A stretch of 64,000 nucleotides of DNA from Marinovum algicola (GCF_900109145.1 NZ_FNYY01000020.1:24928-88927); one strand, 5' to 3'. Positions 54,024-63,739 are shown, numbered from the stretch's first letter. Program-made: numbers and translations. The notes: generated by a model from the letters alone, not told the origin.

Positions 54024-55226
54024 TCAGGCAGGGATGGCCTGTTTGAGTTTGTATGTTGGATCTTCGAGTGCGGACCGGTCCAGATGGACGCCGAGTCCCA
54101 CCAAACGCCGCAACGCCGCCATGTCCTTGGCTGAATTGATGGTCGTGCCGCCGACGATTTCACCGCCGCGCAAGGAAATGACACTGTAGCGGCCGCTGTC
54201 CGGATCACCGCGCACGACGGTCTCGTCACCGATGCTATCGCCCACGACCTGCAGGTTGACGTCATATTGATTGGACCAGAACCAAGGCGGCGGTGTCGAC
54301 GACAAAGGCGAGCCGGTAATCGTTGAAACGGCAGTCGCCGCCTGCTGATTGGCATTCGCCCAGGTTTCGATCCGCATCCAGCGATTGTGACACCGGCTGA
54401 ACTGCTCGGTCGCATCGCCGACCGCCAAAACGTTGCTGCGCTCGGTCACGGCATGTTCGTCGACGCGCAATCCCGGCGTATCTTCCGGAAGGCCGATCAT
54501 CGCGGCGATTCCGCGCGGCGGCTCGACGCCGATCCCGACGATCACCAGATCGGCGCTTTCCACCGACCCGTCGCTCAACGTGACCTCATGGCCAGACGCC
54601 GAGACGGGCCTCACGCCATATCGGAAACGCACGCCATTCTTTGCGTGCAGTTGCTCCAGGTACGAGGCCGCTTCGGGCGGCACGCCCCTCTCGAAGAGGC
54701 GCGACCCGGCCTCGATCACTGTGACATCGCAAGCCTTTGACGCGGCCGCCGCCACTTCCAAGCCAATGATCCCGCCGCCGACGATCAGGATCTTTCCGCC
54801 CAGCGTCAGCCGCTCGCGAATGGCGGCGGCGTCTTCGAGAGTCCGCGCCACATGGATAGGGACCGTCAAGCCGGCAAGCTCTCCACATTGCCGGGCAATG
54901 GTGCCGGTCGCCAAAACCAGGTGATCGTAGGAAAGCTCTTCTCCGCCCGCGAGCGCGACGGTCCGAGCCGCCGGATCCGCGTCGACCACGGCACATCCCA
55001 TCCGCAGGTCGATCTCGGCCGTGCGCCACTCGTCTTCGGGTTTGATGAACTGGAGCGACCAATCCGGATCGCTCAAAACTTCCTTGGACAACTGCGGACG
55101 TTCGTAAGGCAGATGCGGTTCAGCCCCGACCAGCGTGATCGGTCCCGCGAACTGCGCGGCACGCAGGCCCAAGGCCACCCGTGCGCCCGCCTGTCCGGCG
55201 CCGACAATAACGACGCGCCCGGTCAA
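54024..55226 (-). CDS. Ferredoxin reductase of the dioxygenase system
   Basis: This FAD/NADH-dependent reductase starts with the FAD motif VIVGAGQAGARVALGLR, carries the NAD motif ILIVGGGIIGLEVAAAA mid-protein and the second FAD motif NVLAVGDATE. Its 400 residues match oxygenase-coupled reductases such as CmtAa/BphA4. It is the first gene of the catabolic operon and shares its promoter region with the divergent gene at 55389. Confidence 0.94.
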   Translation of the reverse strand: MTGRVVIVGAGQAGARVALGLRAAQFAGPITLVGAEPHLPYERPQLSKEVLSDPDWSLQFIKPEDEWRTAEIDLRMGCAVVDADPAARTVALAGGEELSYDHLVLATGTIARQCGELAGLTVPIHVARTLEDAAAIRERLTLGGKILIVGGGIIGLEVAAAASKACDVTVIEAGSRLFERGVPPEAASYLEQLHAKNGVRFRYGVRPVSASGHEVTLSDGSVESADLVIVGIGVEPPRGIAAMIGLPEDTPGLRVDEHAVTERSNVLAVGDATEQFSRCHNRWMRIETWANANQQAATAVSTITGSPLSSTPPPWFWSNQYDVNLQVVGDSIGDETVVRGDPDSGRYSVISLRGGEIVGGTTINSAKDMAALRRLVGLGVHLDRSALEDPTYKLKQAIPA

Positions 55227-55388
55227 GCGCGACCGCCCCAGCCAAAGGCCGCCACATCATGAGAAATGATTCGCATTGTCCCCCCTACCCTTCATCGACT
55301 GCCAATCATGCAATCAACTTACTTGCGACAAACTTACAAACAAACTAAGCTGTTTGTCAATGCACGGAAGTCAGGGAGGTTTACGACT
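55227..55388. promoter_or_regulatory. Divergent promoter with TetR (cumate-operator-like) repeats
   Basis: This AT-rich intergenic region contains ACAAAC three times (55328-55333, 55336-55341, 55340-55345) and its complement GTTTGT once (55352-55357). ACAAAC-N6-GTTTGT forms a compact palindrome. From memory, the cumate operator bound by CymR in Pseudomonas putida also begins ACAAAC and ends GTTTGT. A site here could control both the minus-strand catabolic operon and the plus-strand gene. Confidence 0.6.
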
Positions 55389-55889
55389 ATGTCCGGAAGA
55401 GTGGAAAACAATACGAAAATTCAAGTTGTTAGCGAGTTTCAAACTTGCGGTCTTGGCGTGTTGCCGCCGCGGATGCCAGATCGCGCCGATCCGCAAGTGC
55501 CCGACGACGCGGCACTTGGCGACGTTCGCTACGGTCGAATCGGGCATGTTTATTTCTACGACGAGAACTCAGACGCCTCGGTCGGGATGATCGAAGTCGA
55601 GATAAGTGTTCAGCGCCTTGACGATAAAACCTGCCGTGTTGAGGCTTTCGGTGTGGGCGACGGCTTCCAGTCCTGTTCGGCCACTGGGCAGGATGCCCCC
55701 CTGACGTTTCAATTGTGCCGCAAGGACGGCACGGTCGTCGCCGAATCGACCTGGGCCTATTCGAAAATTCTCTGCAACTTCGTCGAAGTTCTCACCCACA
55801 AGGAAGACTTGGCGATCTCCAAAGCGGATTTCGAGTCCCTCGCGATCGCGGTGCTTCCTGCCGTGAAGGGAACGGTATCCGCCTGCTGA
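55389..55889 (+). CDS. Unknown protein divergent from catabolic operon (166 aa)
   Basis: The ATG at 55389 follows GGGAGGT by about ten bases. The 166-residue product is soluble, beta-rich in appearance and contains several cysteines (QTCGLG, TCRVEAFG, QSCSATG, LCRKDG, LCNFVEV). I do not recognise a family. Sharing a promoter region with the catabolic operon suggests co-regulation by the TetR protein. It could help handle the substrate or one of the intermediates. Confidence 0.6.
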   Translation: MSGRVENNTKIQVVSEFQTCGLGVLPPRMPDRADPQVPDDAALGDVRYGRIGHVYFYDENSDASVGMIEVEISVQRLDDKTCRVEAFGVGDGFQSCSATGQDAPLTFQLCRKDGTVVAESTWAYSKILCNFVEVLTHKEDLAISKADFESLAIAVLPAVKGTVSAC

Positions 55890-56208
55890 TCTGAGACCGG
55901 TGCAGACACGGCGGAGCTAGATAGTAGAACGGGCGCGGTTTGGGGCCGCCCCCGGTTAAGTCGCATTGTAGATCGCGTTGGCGGCTGACACTCGCCATAT
56001 ATTAGGCCGCAATGTATTTGGCTGGTGGCAAGCAGCAAGAAGCGCCATTCCGAACGGGTCGCGAGCCTGCGACCTCTGGGGCGAACCGAGTTGTTTCAAA
56101 CTGTGGGGTTGGGCTGAAATACGCCCGGGCGGCGGCAACCGCCAGTTGAACCCACTGCTCGCCTAGAGGATGACGCCGGGTTTCGCCCCAGCGTCACCTT
56201 GCGCTTTG
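55890..56208. other. Gap between unknown gene and acyl-CoA dehydrogenase
   Basis: No convincing gene is visible. The only structure is a hairpin at 56171-56196, just after the acyl-CoA dehydrogenase stop on the minus strand, annotated separately. Confidence 0.4.
56171..56196 (-). terminator. Hairpin after the acyl-CoA operon
   Basis: TGACGC and GCGTCA, with an inner GGG/CCC pairing around a TTTCG loop, form a stem directly downstream of the acyl-CoA dehydrogenase stop. It lacks a clear T-run, so it may be a Rho-dependent or weak terminator. Confidence 0.45.
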
Positions 56209-57375
56209 TCACATCCGCTTGGCGACCTCTTCGAGCATGACCTCCGTTGCGCCGCCGCCGATGGCTTGCACGCGGGCGTCGCGCGACATCCGCTCGACAG
56301 GAGTTTCGCGCATGTAGCCCATGCCGCCGTGGAACTGCACGCAATCGTAGAGCACTGTGTTCACCAGCTCACCGCAATAGGCTTTGACCATCGAGACTTC
56401 TTTCACGCAATCACGGCCTGCCGCGTCCATGCCCGCAGCATGATAGACAAGCTGGCGACCCGCTTCGATCCGGGTCTGACAATCGGCCAGCCGCTGGCGC
56501 ACCGTCTGCTTGTCCCAGAGCACGCCGCCAAAGGCCTTGCGCTGCTTGACGTAATCCACGGTCATGTCGAGGGCGATCTGGGATTCCGCACAGGCCATGG
56601 CGCCGAGCACGATCCGTTCGTTCTGGAAGTTCTTCATCACCGAATAAAAGCCCCGGTTGACCTCGCCCAGCACGTTTTCAGCCGGGACGCGGACATCCTC
56701 AAAGATCAGTTCGGCGGTGTCCGAGCAAAGCCAGCCGGTCTTGTTCAACGCCCGGCCAACCGAAAAGCCCGGCGTGCCCTTTTCAATCGCGAACATGGTG
56801 ATCCCGCGGGAGCCCTTGGCGTCGGGGTCTGTCTTGGCACCGACGAAAAAGATGTCGCCGTGCACGCCGTTGGTGATGAACATCTTGGTGCCGTTCAGCA
56901 CCCAGTCGGAGCCGTCCTGCACCGCGCGTGTGCGCATGCCGGCCACGTCCGAGCCCGCTCCGGGTTCGGTCACAGCGACGGCGGCGATCTTTTCGCCCGA
57001 GGTGATCGAGGGCATCCAGCGGGCCTTCTGTTCCGGCGTGCCGGCGTTCTCCAGATGCGGCGAGGCCATGTCGGTATGCACCAGCACCGTGGCCGAGAAG
57101 CCGCCAAAGGTGGAGCGTCCGACCTCTTCAGCCAGCACAACGCTGGCCATGACATCCTGGCCCGCACCGCCGTATTTCTCATCATAGCGCATACCGAGCA
57201 CGCCCAGATCTCCCATACGACGGAGCACGTCGCGAGGAACCATACCGTCGTTCTCCCAGGCGTCGGCCTTAGCCGTCACCTCGGTTTCGATGAACCGGCG
57301 CAATTGGTCGCGGATCATGTCGAGGTCTTCGCTAAATGGTCCTGCGGCTGTAGTGATAGTGTCCTGTCTGGTCAT
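56209..57375 (-). CDS. Acyl-CoA dehydrogenase
   Basis: The 388-residue FAD enzyme introduces a double bond next to the thioester. The ATG at 57375 overlaps the carboxylase stop (ATGA). Recognisable are AVTEPGAGSDVAGM, MFITNG, GWLCSDTAELIFEDVRVPAENVLG and the C-terminal DCVQFHGGMGYMRETPVERMSRDARV. The operon partners (biotin carboxylase pair and hydratase) point to the leucine (liu) or acyclic-terpene (atu) type. Isobutyryl-CoA oxidation is another option, given the upstream pathway. A diverged C-terminal fragment of the same kind of gene lies at 25421-25738. Confidence 0.92.
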   Translation of the reverse strand: MTRQDTITTAAGPFSEDLDMIRDQLRRFIETEVTAKADAWENDGMVPRDVLRRMGDLGVLGMRYDEKYGGAGQDVMASVVLAEEVGRSTFGGFSATVLVHTDMASPHLENAGTPEQKARWMPSITSGEKIAAVAVTEPGAGSDVAGMRTRAVQDGSDWVLNGTKMFITNGVHGDIFFVGAKTDPDAKGSRGITMFAIEKGTPGFSVGRALNKTGWLCSDTAELIFEDVRVPAENVLGEVNRGFYSVMKNFQNERIVLGAMACAESQIALDMTVDYVKQRKAFGGVLWDKQTVRQRLADCQTRIEAGRQLVYHAAGMDAAGRDCVKEVSMVKAYCGELVNTVLYDCVQFHGGMGYMRETPVERMSRDARVQAIGGGATEVMLEEVAKRM

Positions 57376-59375
57376 GTCTGGTTCTCCGGATCGAGTTTGA
57401 TGAGGGGGGTATTCCCGGCGACGGTGTCGCCCGGCGCGCAATAGATTTCGGCCACCACGCCCGAAATGGGGGCGGGCAGGCTTTGCAACAGTTTCATGGC
57501 CTCCAGCACCACCAGCGTATCACCGGCGTTTACACGGTCTCCGGGGGCGACACGAATTTCGGCAACCGCGCCGGGCATCGGTGCGCTCAGGGTATCCGCT
57601 CCGACCATGCCACCAGCGGCCCTATTCAGGTGCCTGTCCTCCAGGGTATCGAACGCGATGGCCATCATGCCGCTGGATGTCTGCAGATGGACCCGCCAGT
57701 GATCGCTGGCGCGCTCGACATGGGCGATGCGTGAGATGGGAACCCCATCGAGACGACCACTCAACCGGCCTCGGATCAGGGTCGCCGCCTCTGCGCGGAT
57801 GCTCTCGCCCTCCGGCAAATGCGCGGCCAGCTGCACACCATCGGTGCTCACACGGATCGGCATTTCAGCGGACTCCTCCCAATAGGAGGTTGCGCCAGGC
57901 CGTCCGGAGGTTGCGGTAAGCCGCCAGGCGCCGAGGCGTTGCCAGGGTGACGCATCCGTCGGGGCCTGATGCAGGTTGAGCGCGATAGCCGCGAGGCCGA
58001 GATCACGGGCGTCCGGTTCCGGGCGCACCCACCCATCCGGAAACATTTCGCTCAGCCCCGAGGTATGATGACGAAAGGCCTGAAAATCGGGGTGGGTCAA
58101 CAAAGCCCGTTGATAGGCCAGGTTCAACCCGACGCCGCCCACGGCAAATTCATCGATGGATGCGACGGCCCGACGGATCGCCCCGGCCCTATCGGGCGCA
58201 TGGACGATGAGCTTTGCAATCATGGAATCGTAGTTATGTCCGACGACCGAGCCGCGCTCGACCCCGGTGTCCAGCCGCACCCCTGCGGGCGGTTCCCAAA
58301 GTGTGATTTGACCGGTTTCCGGAAGAAAATTCTCGGAAGGGTTTTCGGCGGCGACGCGAACCTCGATGGCGTGACCGTCGAATTGCACATCCGATTGGGC
58401 GAGCGTCAGGGCCTCTCCGCGGGCGATACGCAACTGCCACTCGACCAGATCGACGCCAGTGATCGCCTCCGCGACCGGATGTTCGACCTGAAGACGGGTG
58501 TTCATCTCTAGAAAGTAATATTCGCCGCGCGCCGGGTCATAGAGATATTCCACCGTTCCGGCCGAACGATAGGCGATGGATTGCGCCAGACGGACCGCAG
58601 CCATCCGCATGTCGTCGCGCATGGCTTCGGGCAGGTCGGCGGCAGGAGCTTCTTCGATCAGCTTCTGATGGTTGCGCTGGAGAGAGCAGTCGCGATCCCC
58701 CAGGTGCAAAACCGTGCCGTGACTGTCGCCCAGGATTTGCACCTCCACATGGCGGGTGCGTGGCGCATAGCGTTCCAGAAAGACAGCCGCGTCGCCAAAG
58801 GCACCTTTTGCCTCTGCCCGCGCCGAGGTGATAGCCTCGGGCGCCTCCTTCAGATCGGTGACGAGGCGCATTCCGCGACCCCCGCCCCCGGCGCTGGCCT
58901 TGACCAGAAACGGCGTGCCGAGTGCGCGCGCTTCCTCCAGCAGTCGCGCGTCGGATTGATCCGCGCCCCGATAGCCGGGCAGCACCGGCACGCGGGCCTC
59001 CTCGGCAGCGGCCTTGGCTTCGATCTTCGATCCCATGCGGGCGATGGCGTCAGCTTCCGGCCCGATGAACACCAGGCCCGCCGCTTCGACAGCCGCCGCG
59101 AAACCGGCGTTCTCGGACAGGAACCCATATCCCGGATGGACCGCGCCTGCGCCGGTCGCACGGGCCGCTTCGAGGATCGCCTCGATGTTCAGGTAGCTTT
59201 CCGACGGGGCGGCCCCGCCGATGCAGACAGCGTGATCCGCATCGATGACAAAGGGGGCGTCGCGATCAGCCTCGGAAAACACCGCCACGCTTTCCAGTCC
59301 CAGCTTGCCACAGCCACGCTGGATCCGGCGGGCAATTTCACCCCGGTTTGCGATCAGGACACGGGTAAAGGTCAT
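57372..59375 (-). CDS. Biotin-dependent acyl-CoA carboxylase alpha subunit (MCC/GCC type)
   Basis: The 667-residue protein carries a biotin carboxylase domain (start RVLIANRGEIARRI, ATP-grasp loop SAGGGGRGMR and EMNTRLQVEHPV), a linker, and a C-terminal biotin carrier domain with EAMKL, where K628 takes biotin (the usual motif is EAMKM). The size and fusion are typical of methylcrotonyl- or geranyl-CoA carboxylase alpha subunits. It overlaps the hydratase upstream and the dehydrogenase downstream by four bases each. Confidence 0.94.
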   Translation of the reverse strand: MTFTRVLIANRGEIARRIQRGCGKLGLESVAVFSEADRDAPFVIDADHAVCIGGAAPSESYLNIEAILEAARATGAGAVHPGYGFLSENAGFAAAVEAAGLVFIGPEADAIARMGSKIEAKAAAEEARVPVLPGYRGADQSDARLLEEARALGTPFLVKASAGGGGRGMRLVTDLKEAPEAITSARAEAKGAFGDAAVFLERYAPRTRHVEVQILGDSHGTVLHLGDRDCSLQRNHQKLIEEAPAADLPEAMRDDMRMAAVRLAQSIAYRSAGTVEYLYDPARGEYYFLEMNTRLQVEHPVAEAITGVDLVEWQLRIARGEALTLAQSDVQFDGHAIEVRVAAENPSENFLPETGQITLWEPPAGVRLDTGVERGSVVGHNYDSMIAKLIVHAPDRAGAIRRAVASIDEFAVGGVGLNLAYQRALLTHPDFQAFRHHTSGLSEMFPDGWVRPEPDARDLGLAAIALNLHQAPTDASPWQRLGAWRLTATSGRPGATSYWEESAEMPIRVSTDGVQLAAHLPEGESIRAEAATLIRGRLSGRLDGVPISRIAHVERASDHWRVHLQTSSGMMAIAFDTLEDRHLNRAAGGMVGADTLSAPMPGAVAEIRVAPGDRVNAGDTLVVLEAMKLLQSLPAPISGVVAEIYCAPGDTVAGNTPLIKLDPENQT

Positions 59376-60166
59376 TTCACCCGCCAGGACGGCACGCCCT
59401 TGTTGATGAAGCTGTTGATCCCCTCGATGCCTTCGTCGGTTTCCCAGGCATCGGCGAGCCGGTCGGCCGTGTAAATCATGTTGGTTTCGAGATCATGCGC
59501 CGCGACATAGGCAACCAGCGCCTTGGTGTCGGCCACAGCCCCGGGCGCGGCCTGAAGGTGATCGTGCACGACCCGCTCGACTGCGGCGTCAAGGTCATCG
59601 GGCGCGGCGACTTCGGTCAGCAACCCGATCCGTTCGGCCCGGGTCGTGTCAAAGAGCGCACCCGACAACATGGTTTCGCGCGAGTGAACCTTGCCGATGC
59701 GGGCCACGACGTAGGGCGAGATATTTGCCGGCAGCAGACCCAGCTTCACCTCGGTCAAGCCAAAGCGCGCGCCTTCGGCACCGATGGTATAGTCACAGAC
59801 CGAAATCATGCCGACACCGCCACCATAGGCCGGGCCATTGATGCGCCCGATCAGGGGCTTGGGCAATGTGTCGAGACGGCGCAGCAGACGCGCCAAGGTG
59901 GCGCTCTGGTCGACGCGCTGTTCACGGGTTTTGTCGATATTCGACGCGAACCAGTTGAAGTCCCCACCGGCGCAGAAGCTCTTGCCATTGCCGGTCAGGA
60001 TCACGATGCGGACCTTGTCATCCACGGCCAGCTTTTCAGCAACATCCGAGAGTTCGGTGATCAGATCACCGTTCAGAGCATTGTGCTTTTCGGGACGGTT
60101 CAGGGTCACAGTGGCGACGCCGCGGTCGTCGGTTTCGAGAAGGATGGTCTTGTAGGTCTGGGTCAT
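59372..60166 (-). CDS. Enoyl-CoA hydratase (crotonase family)
   Basis: The 264-residue protein has the crotonase features: VTLNRPEKHNALNG, the oxyanion-hole loop NGKSFCAGGDF and GPAYGGGVGMISVCDYTIGAEGARFGLTEVKLGL. In liu/atu operons this position is held by methylglutaconyl-CoA or isohexenylglutaconyl-CoA hydratase. The exact substrate is not determined by sequence. Confidence 0.92.
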   Translation of the reverse strand: MTQTYKTILLETDDRGVATVTLNRPEKHNALNGDLITELSDVAEKLAVDDKVRIVILTGNGKSFCAGGDFNWFASNIDKTREQRVDQSATLARLLRRLDTLPKPLIGRINGPAYGGGVGMISVCDYTIGAEGARFGLTEVKLGLLPANISPYVVARIGKVHSRETMLSGALFDTTRAERIGLLTEVAAPDDLDAAVERVVHDHLQAAPGAVADTKALVAYVAAHDLETNMIYTADRLADAWETDEGIEGINSFINKGVPSWRVK

Positions 60167-60175
60167 CTCGTAGCC

Positions 60176-61774
60176 TCACATTCTAAATACAGGTGTATGG
60201 CGCCCGGCCTCGGGCACCGATGTCACGATGGCGAGGCATAGGCCCAGGATATCGCGTGTCTGGCCAGGCTCGATCAGCCCGTCATCCCAAAGGCGCGAGG
60301 TGGCGTAATAGGGGTCGGATTGTTCGCCGTACTGGGCGCGCACCCCGGCCTCGATCTGTGTCAGGTCGGCCTGCATCTGGTTGGGATCGCCGCCCTTTTG
60401 GCGACGCAACTCCAACATCACATTGGTGGCGATGTCGGCGGACATTGTCGCCAGCTCCGCGGTCGGCCAGGCAAAGAGGAAGTTTGGCGCAAAGCCGCGC
60501 CCGCACATGCCATAGTTCCCTGCGCCGTAAGACCCCCCCAGAAGCACCGAGAGGCGCGGCACCTTGGCCACCGACATGGCATAGACCAGCTTTGCGCTGT
60601 CCTTGGCGATGCCGCCACGTTCCGCTTCGGTGCCGACCATGAAGCCCGAGATGTTGTGCAGGAACAGCAGCGGGATATTTCGCTGGTCGCACATGGATAC
60701 GAATTGTGCCCCCTTCAGCGCGCTGTCGGACAAAAGGGCTCCGTTATTGGCAAGGATCCCGACACGGTAGCCATGGATCCGCGCGGTGCCGCAGACCAGC
60801 GTCTCGCCCCAACCGGGTTTGAATTCACGGAATTCGCCCGCGTCGATCATGCGTAGCAAAACCTCGCGCATGTCGTAGGGTTGCTTGCGATCTGCACTGA
60901 CCACGCCCAGCAGTTCTTCGGGATCATGCGCAGGCGCTGCCGGGGCTGCGTCGGGTTGCATGGGGCGCGCCTGACCCAGTTCGGCGACAATATCGCGCAT
61001 CAAAGCCAAGGCGTGATGCTCATCCTCGGCCAGGTGGTCCGACACGCCGGAGACGCGCGAATGCATCTCGGCGCCACCCAGCGTTTCGCCATCCGCCTCT
61101 TCGTTGATCGCAACCTTGACGATGGAGGGGCCGCCCAAATGGATGCGCGCGTTGCCACGCACCATGATGACCTCGTCGGACAGGGCGGGAATATAGGCTC
61201 CACCGGCCGTGCATCCACCGAAGACCGCCGAGATTTGCGGCAGGCCCGAGGCCGACATATTGGTCTGGCGATAAAACGAATTGCCGAAGTGCCGCGCATC
61301 GGGAAAAACGCGGTCCTGTTCGGGAAGGTAGGCGCCGCCGCAATCCACGAGATAGAGGCAAGGCATACGATTTTCCGCCGCGATCTCTTGCGCGCGGATA
61401 TGTTTTTGCACCGTCTCGTGATAGAAGGAGCCGCCCTTCACCGTCGCATCGTTGGCGATGAGCATGCAGGGCAGATCGTGGACAATTCCGATGCCTGTGA
61501 CGATCCCGGCACCGGGAACCTCACCGCCGTATTGCCCATAGGCCGCCAGCGAAGACAGCTCCATGAAAGCGGTTCCGGGATCGACCAGCAGATCGATCCG
61601 TTCGCGCACCAATAGTTTGTCACGCTTGCGGTGGCGGGCGACCATATCGGGTCGCCCGCCACCGGTTGCCTCGGCGATACGTTGGCGCAGGGTTTCGACA
61701 CGCTCGCTTTGCGCGGCATGATTTTGCGCAAAGGCCTCGGAGGATATCACCACCGCTGATTCAAGACGGGCCAT
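60176..61774 (-). CDS. Acyl-CoA carboxylase beta (carboxyltransferase) subunit
   Basis: The 532-residue protein resembles methylcrotonyl/geranyl-CoA carboxyltransferases: LIANDATVKGGSFYHETVQKH, LYLVDCGGAYLPEQDRVFPD, VFGGCTAGGAYIPALSDE and, in the second half, LFLHNISGFMVGTEAERGG and GGSYGAGNYGMCGRGFAPNF. It is the first gene of the four-gene operon. Its upstream region is only about 60 bp before the truncated IS21 genes, so the native promoter may have been replaced or disrupted. Confidence 0.94.
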   Translation of the reverse strand: MARLESAVVISSEAFAQNHAAQSERVETLRQRIAEATGGGRPDMVARHRKRDKLLVRERIDLLVDPGTAFMELSSLAAYGQYGGEVPGAGIVTGIGIVHDLPCMLIANDATVKGGSFYHETVQKHIRAQEIAAENRMPCLYLVDCGGAYLPEQDRVFPDARHFGNSFYRQTNMSASGLPQISAVFGGCTAGGAYIPALSDEVIMVRGNARIHLGGPSIVKVAINEEADGETLGGAEMHSRVSGVSDHLAEDEHHALALMRDIVAELGQARPMQPDAAPAAPAHDPEELLGVVSADRKQPYDMREVLLRMIDAGEFREFKPGWGETLVCGTARIHGYRVGILANNGALLSDSALKGAQFVSMCDQRNIPLLFLHNISGFMVGTEAERGGIAKDSAKLVYAMSVAKVPRLSVLLGGSYGAGNYGMCGRGFAPNFLFAWPTAELATMSADIATNVMLELRRQKGGDPNQMQADLTQIEAGVRAQYGEQSDPYYATSRLWDDGLIEPGQTRDILGLCLAIVTSVPEAGRHTPVFRM

Positions 61775-61832
61775 TCAAGAGTCTCCCGGGACCAGGTTAC
61801 CACACAAGAGCACGCAAGACAGGTGTCTGACG

Positions 61833-62468
61833 TCAGCACCCATGGGACAGTTTAGGCATATTGCTGGTGATCATCGTGGAGCCGCGCTCGTAGCGCTGCG
61901 AGATCAGTTCGAACAACAGCTCGGCACCGGTTTTGGACAGGGGCACAAAACCCAGTTCGTCGATGACCAGCAATTTGACGCCGGCCAGCTGCCTTTGCAG
62001 GCGGAGCAGGCGGCGTTCGTCGCGGGCTTCCATCATCTCGTTGACCAGCGTCGCGGCGGTGGTGAAGCTGACCGTGAGGCCCTTCTGGCAGGCCGCCAGC
62101 CCAAGTCCAAGGGCAACATGGGTCTTGCCTGTGCCGCTGGGCCCCAAGGCGATGACGTTCTCGCGCCGGTCGATCCAGTTGCAGCGAGCCAGTTCCAGCA
62201 CCTGCATCTTGTTGAGCTTTGGGATCGCCTTGAAGTCGAAGCTGTCCAGGCTCTTGGTGGCCGGGAACTTCGCGGCCTTGATACGCCGCTCGATCATCCG
62301 CCGCTCACGGTCGATCAATTCCAACTCGACCAGACGCGCCAGGAACTGGACATGATCCAGTCCCTCGGCGGAGCATTGGCGGGCGAGCTTGTCGTATTCC
62401 CGCAAGAAGGTCGGCAGCTTCAGCGTCTTGAGGTGATCCGCGAGCAGGATCTTCGGGGCCACGGTCAT
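61833..62468 (-). pseudogene. istB: IS21-family helper ATPase IstB, 3'-truncated
   Basis: The product has the IstB/DnaA-like ATPase motifs: GPSGTGKTHVALGLG and LLVIDELGF, in a start-to-middle match (MTVAPKILLADHLKTLKL). After ERGSTMITSNMP the normal ending (about 35-40 residues) is replaced by a few unrelated residues, so the gene is cut near 61850. The ATG at 62468 overlaps the istA stop, as in intact IS21 elements. Confidence 0.87.
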
Positions 62469-63658
62469 GCTGTACCCTCCGACATCAGGGCCATATAGCT
62501 GGCTGCGGACGTGGTCTCGACGTTCGCCCGCGGCAGGTATGGGTAGACATCGAGATCCAGCTTCGGCGGTCGTTTCTCGACATGGCAGAGGACGAGGTGC
62601 TTGACGGCATCGAAGCCGACCGCCCCCAATTGCAGGGCCTTCTTCACGGCAGCATGCAGGTCGTCGATGTCGAAGGTCTCGACCAGGCGCAGAACCTGGA
62701 CATACTCGCGGCGCCCGGCCTTGATCATTCGCGCTTCCATCAGGCGGCGTAGGGTCGCGAACTCGGGCGGCAGGTCCCATTCAGCCAGCGGGGCCGCTTG
62801 ATCTAGGGCGTTGATCTTACGCTCGATCAGCGGAAGATAATGCACCGGATCGAACACCATGTCCTCGCGGTCGTAGCAGCGGGGATGGCGTGCAATCACC
62901 TCGCCACCGCAGCCGATCACGACCACGTCGACATAGCCCCGGATCCAGACATCACGGTGGCCGTAGGCGACGGGCACCGAGTAATCATTGGTTTTGTAGC
63001 GCACCAGCGCCTGCGAACTGACCCTTCCGGTGGCTTGATCGCAGGCATCAAACGGCGCCGCCGGAAGGTCGGACATCGCGACCAGATCACGCACGAGGCG
63101 TTGACCGATCGTTTCCGACTGGCCGCGCAGGAGATCCGCTTGGCGCTTGCTGCATTGCTTTTCCAAGTAATCGTTGAACGCGTCCCATGTCGCAAACCGT
63201 GGGATTGGCACCATGAAGTTGCGGCGGGAATATCCGACCAGCCCTTCCACATTGCCCTTGTCATTGCCCTTGCCGGGCCGGCCATAGCGGTCTCGAAACA
63301 GGTAGTGCGACAGAAACCCGCTGAAGAGCGTAGCCCGCTGGCGCGTTCCATCAGGCAGGATCTTCGCAACCAGACAGCGGTCGTTGTCGTAGAGGACCGA
63401 CGCAGGCACCTTGCCGAAGAACGCAAACGCATGAACGTGGCCGTCAACCCAGGCTTCCGCCGTCGCCCCCGGATACGCCCGCACGAAGCAGGCATCACTG
63501 TGCGGCAGGTCCATGACGAAGAAATGCGCCTTTTGCTCTACACCGCCGATGACAACTACCGCCTCGCCAAAATCGGCTTGGGCGTGCCCGGGCGGGTGCG
63601 CCAGCGGCACAAACATCTCGCGACCGCACCGTTCGCGCTGCCGCATGTAATCCTTCAT
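62465..63658 (-). pseudogene. istA: IS21-family transposase IstA, 5'-truncated
   Basis: The frame (397 residues) begins at KDYMRQRERCGREMFVPLAHPPGHAQADFGEA, which lies about 110 residues into a normal IstA (about 500 aa). It contains the DDE-type core (YDNDRCLVAK, GKGNDKGNVEGLVGYSRRNF) and the C-terminal domain. A stop codon (TAA) directly precedes it in frame. The N-terminal helix-turn-helix is absent, so the ISL3-type element to the right probably removed it. With truncated istB, this IS21 is inactive. Confidence 0.85.
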
Positions 63659-63739
63659 GTCGCGTTGCCTTTAAATCGGTTCTGCCTCAATCTGTGTGGC
63701 GCAACTATCCTGAGACTGGAAAATTCAGGAGGGGTAGTC

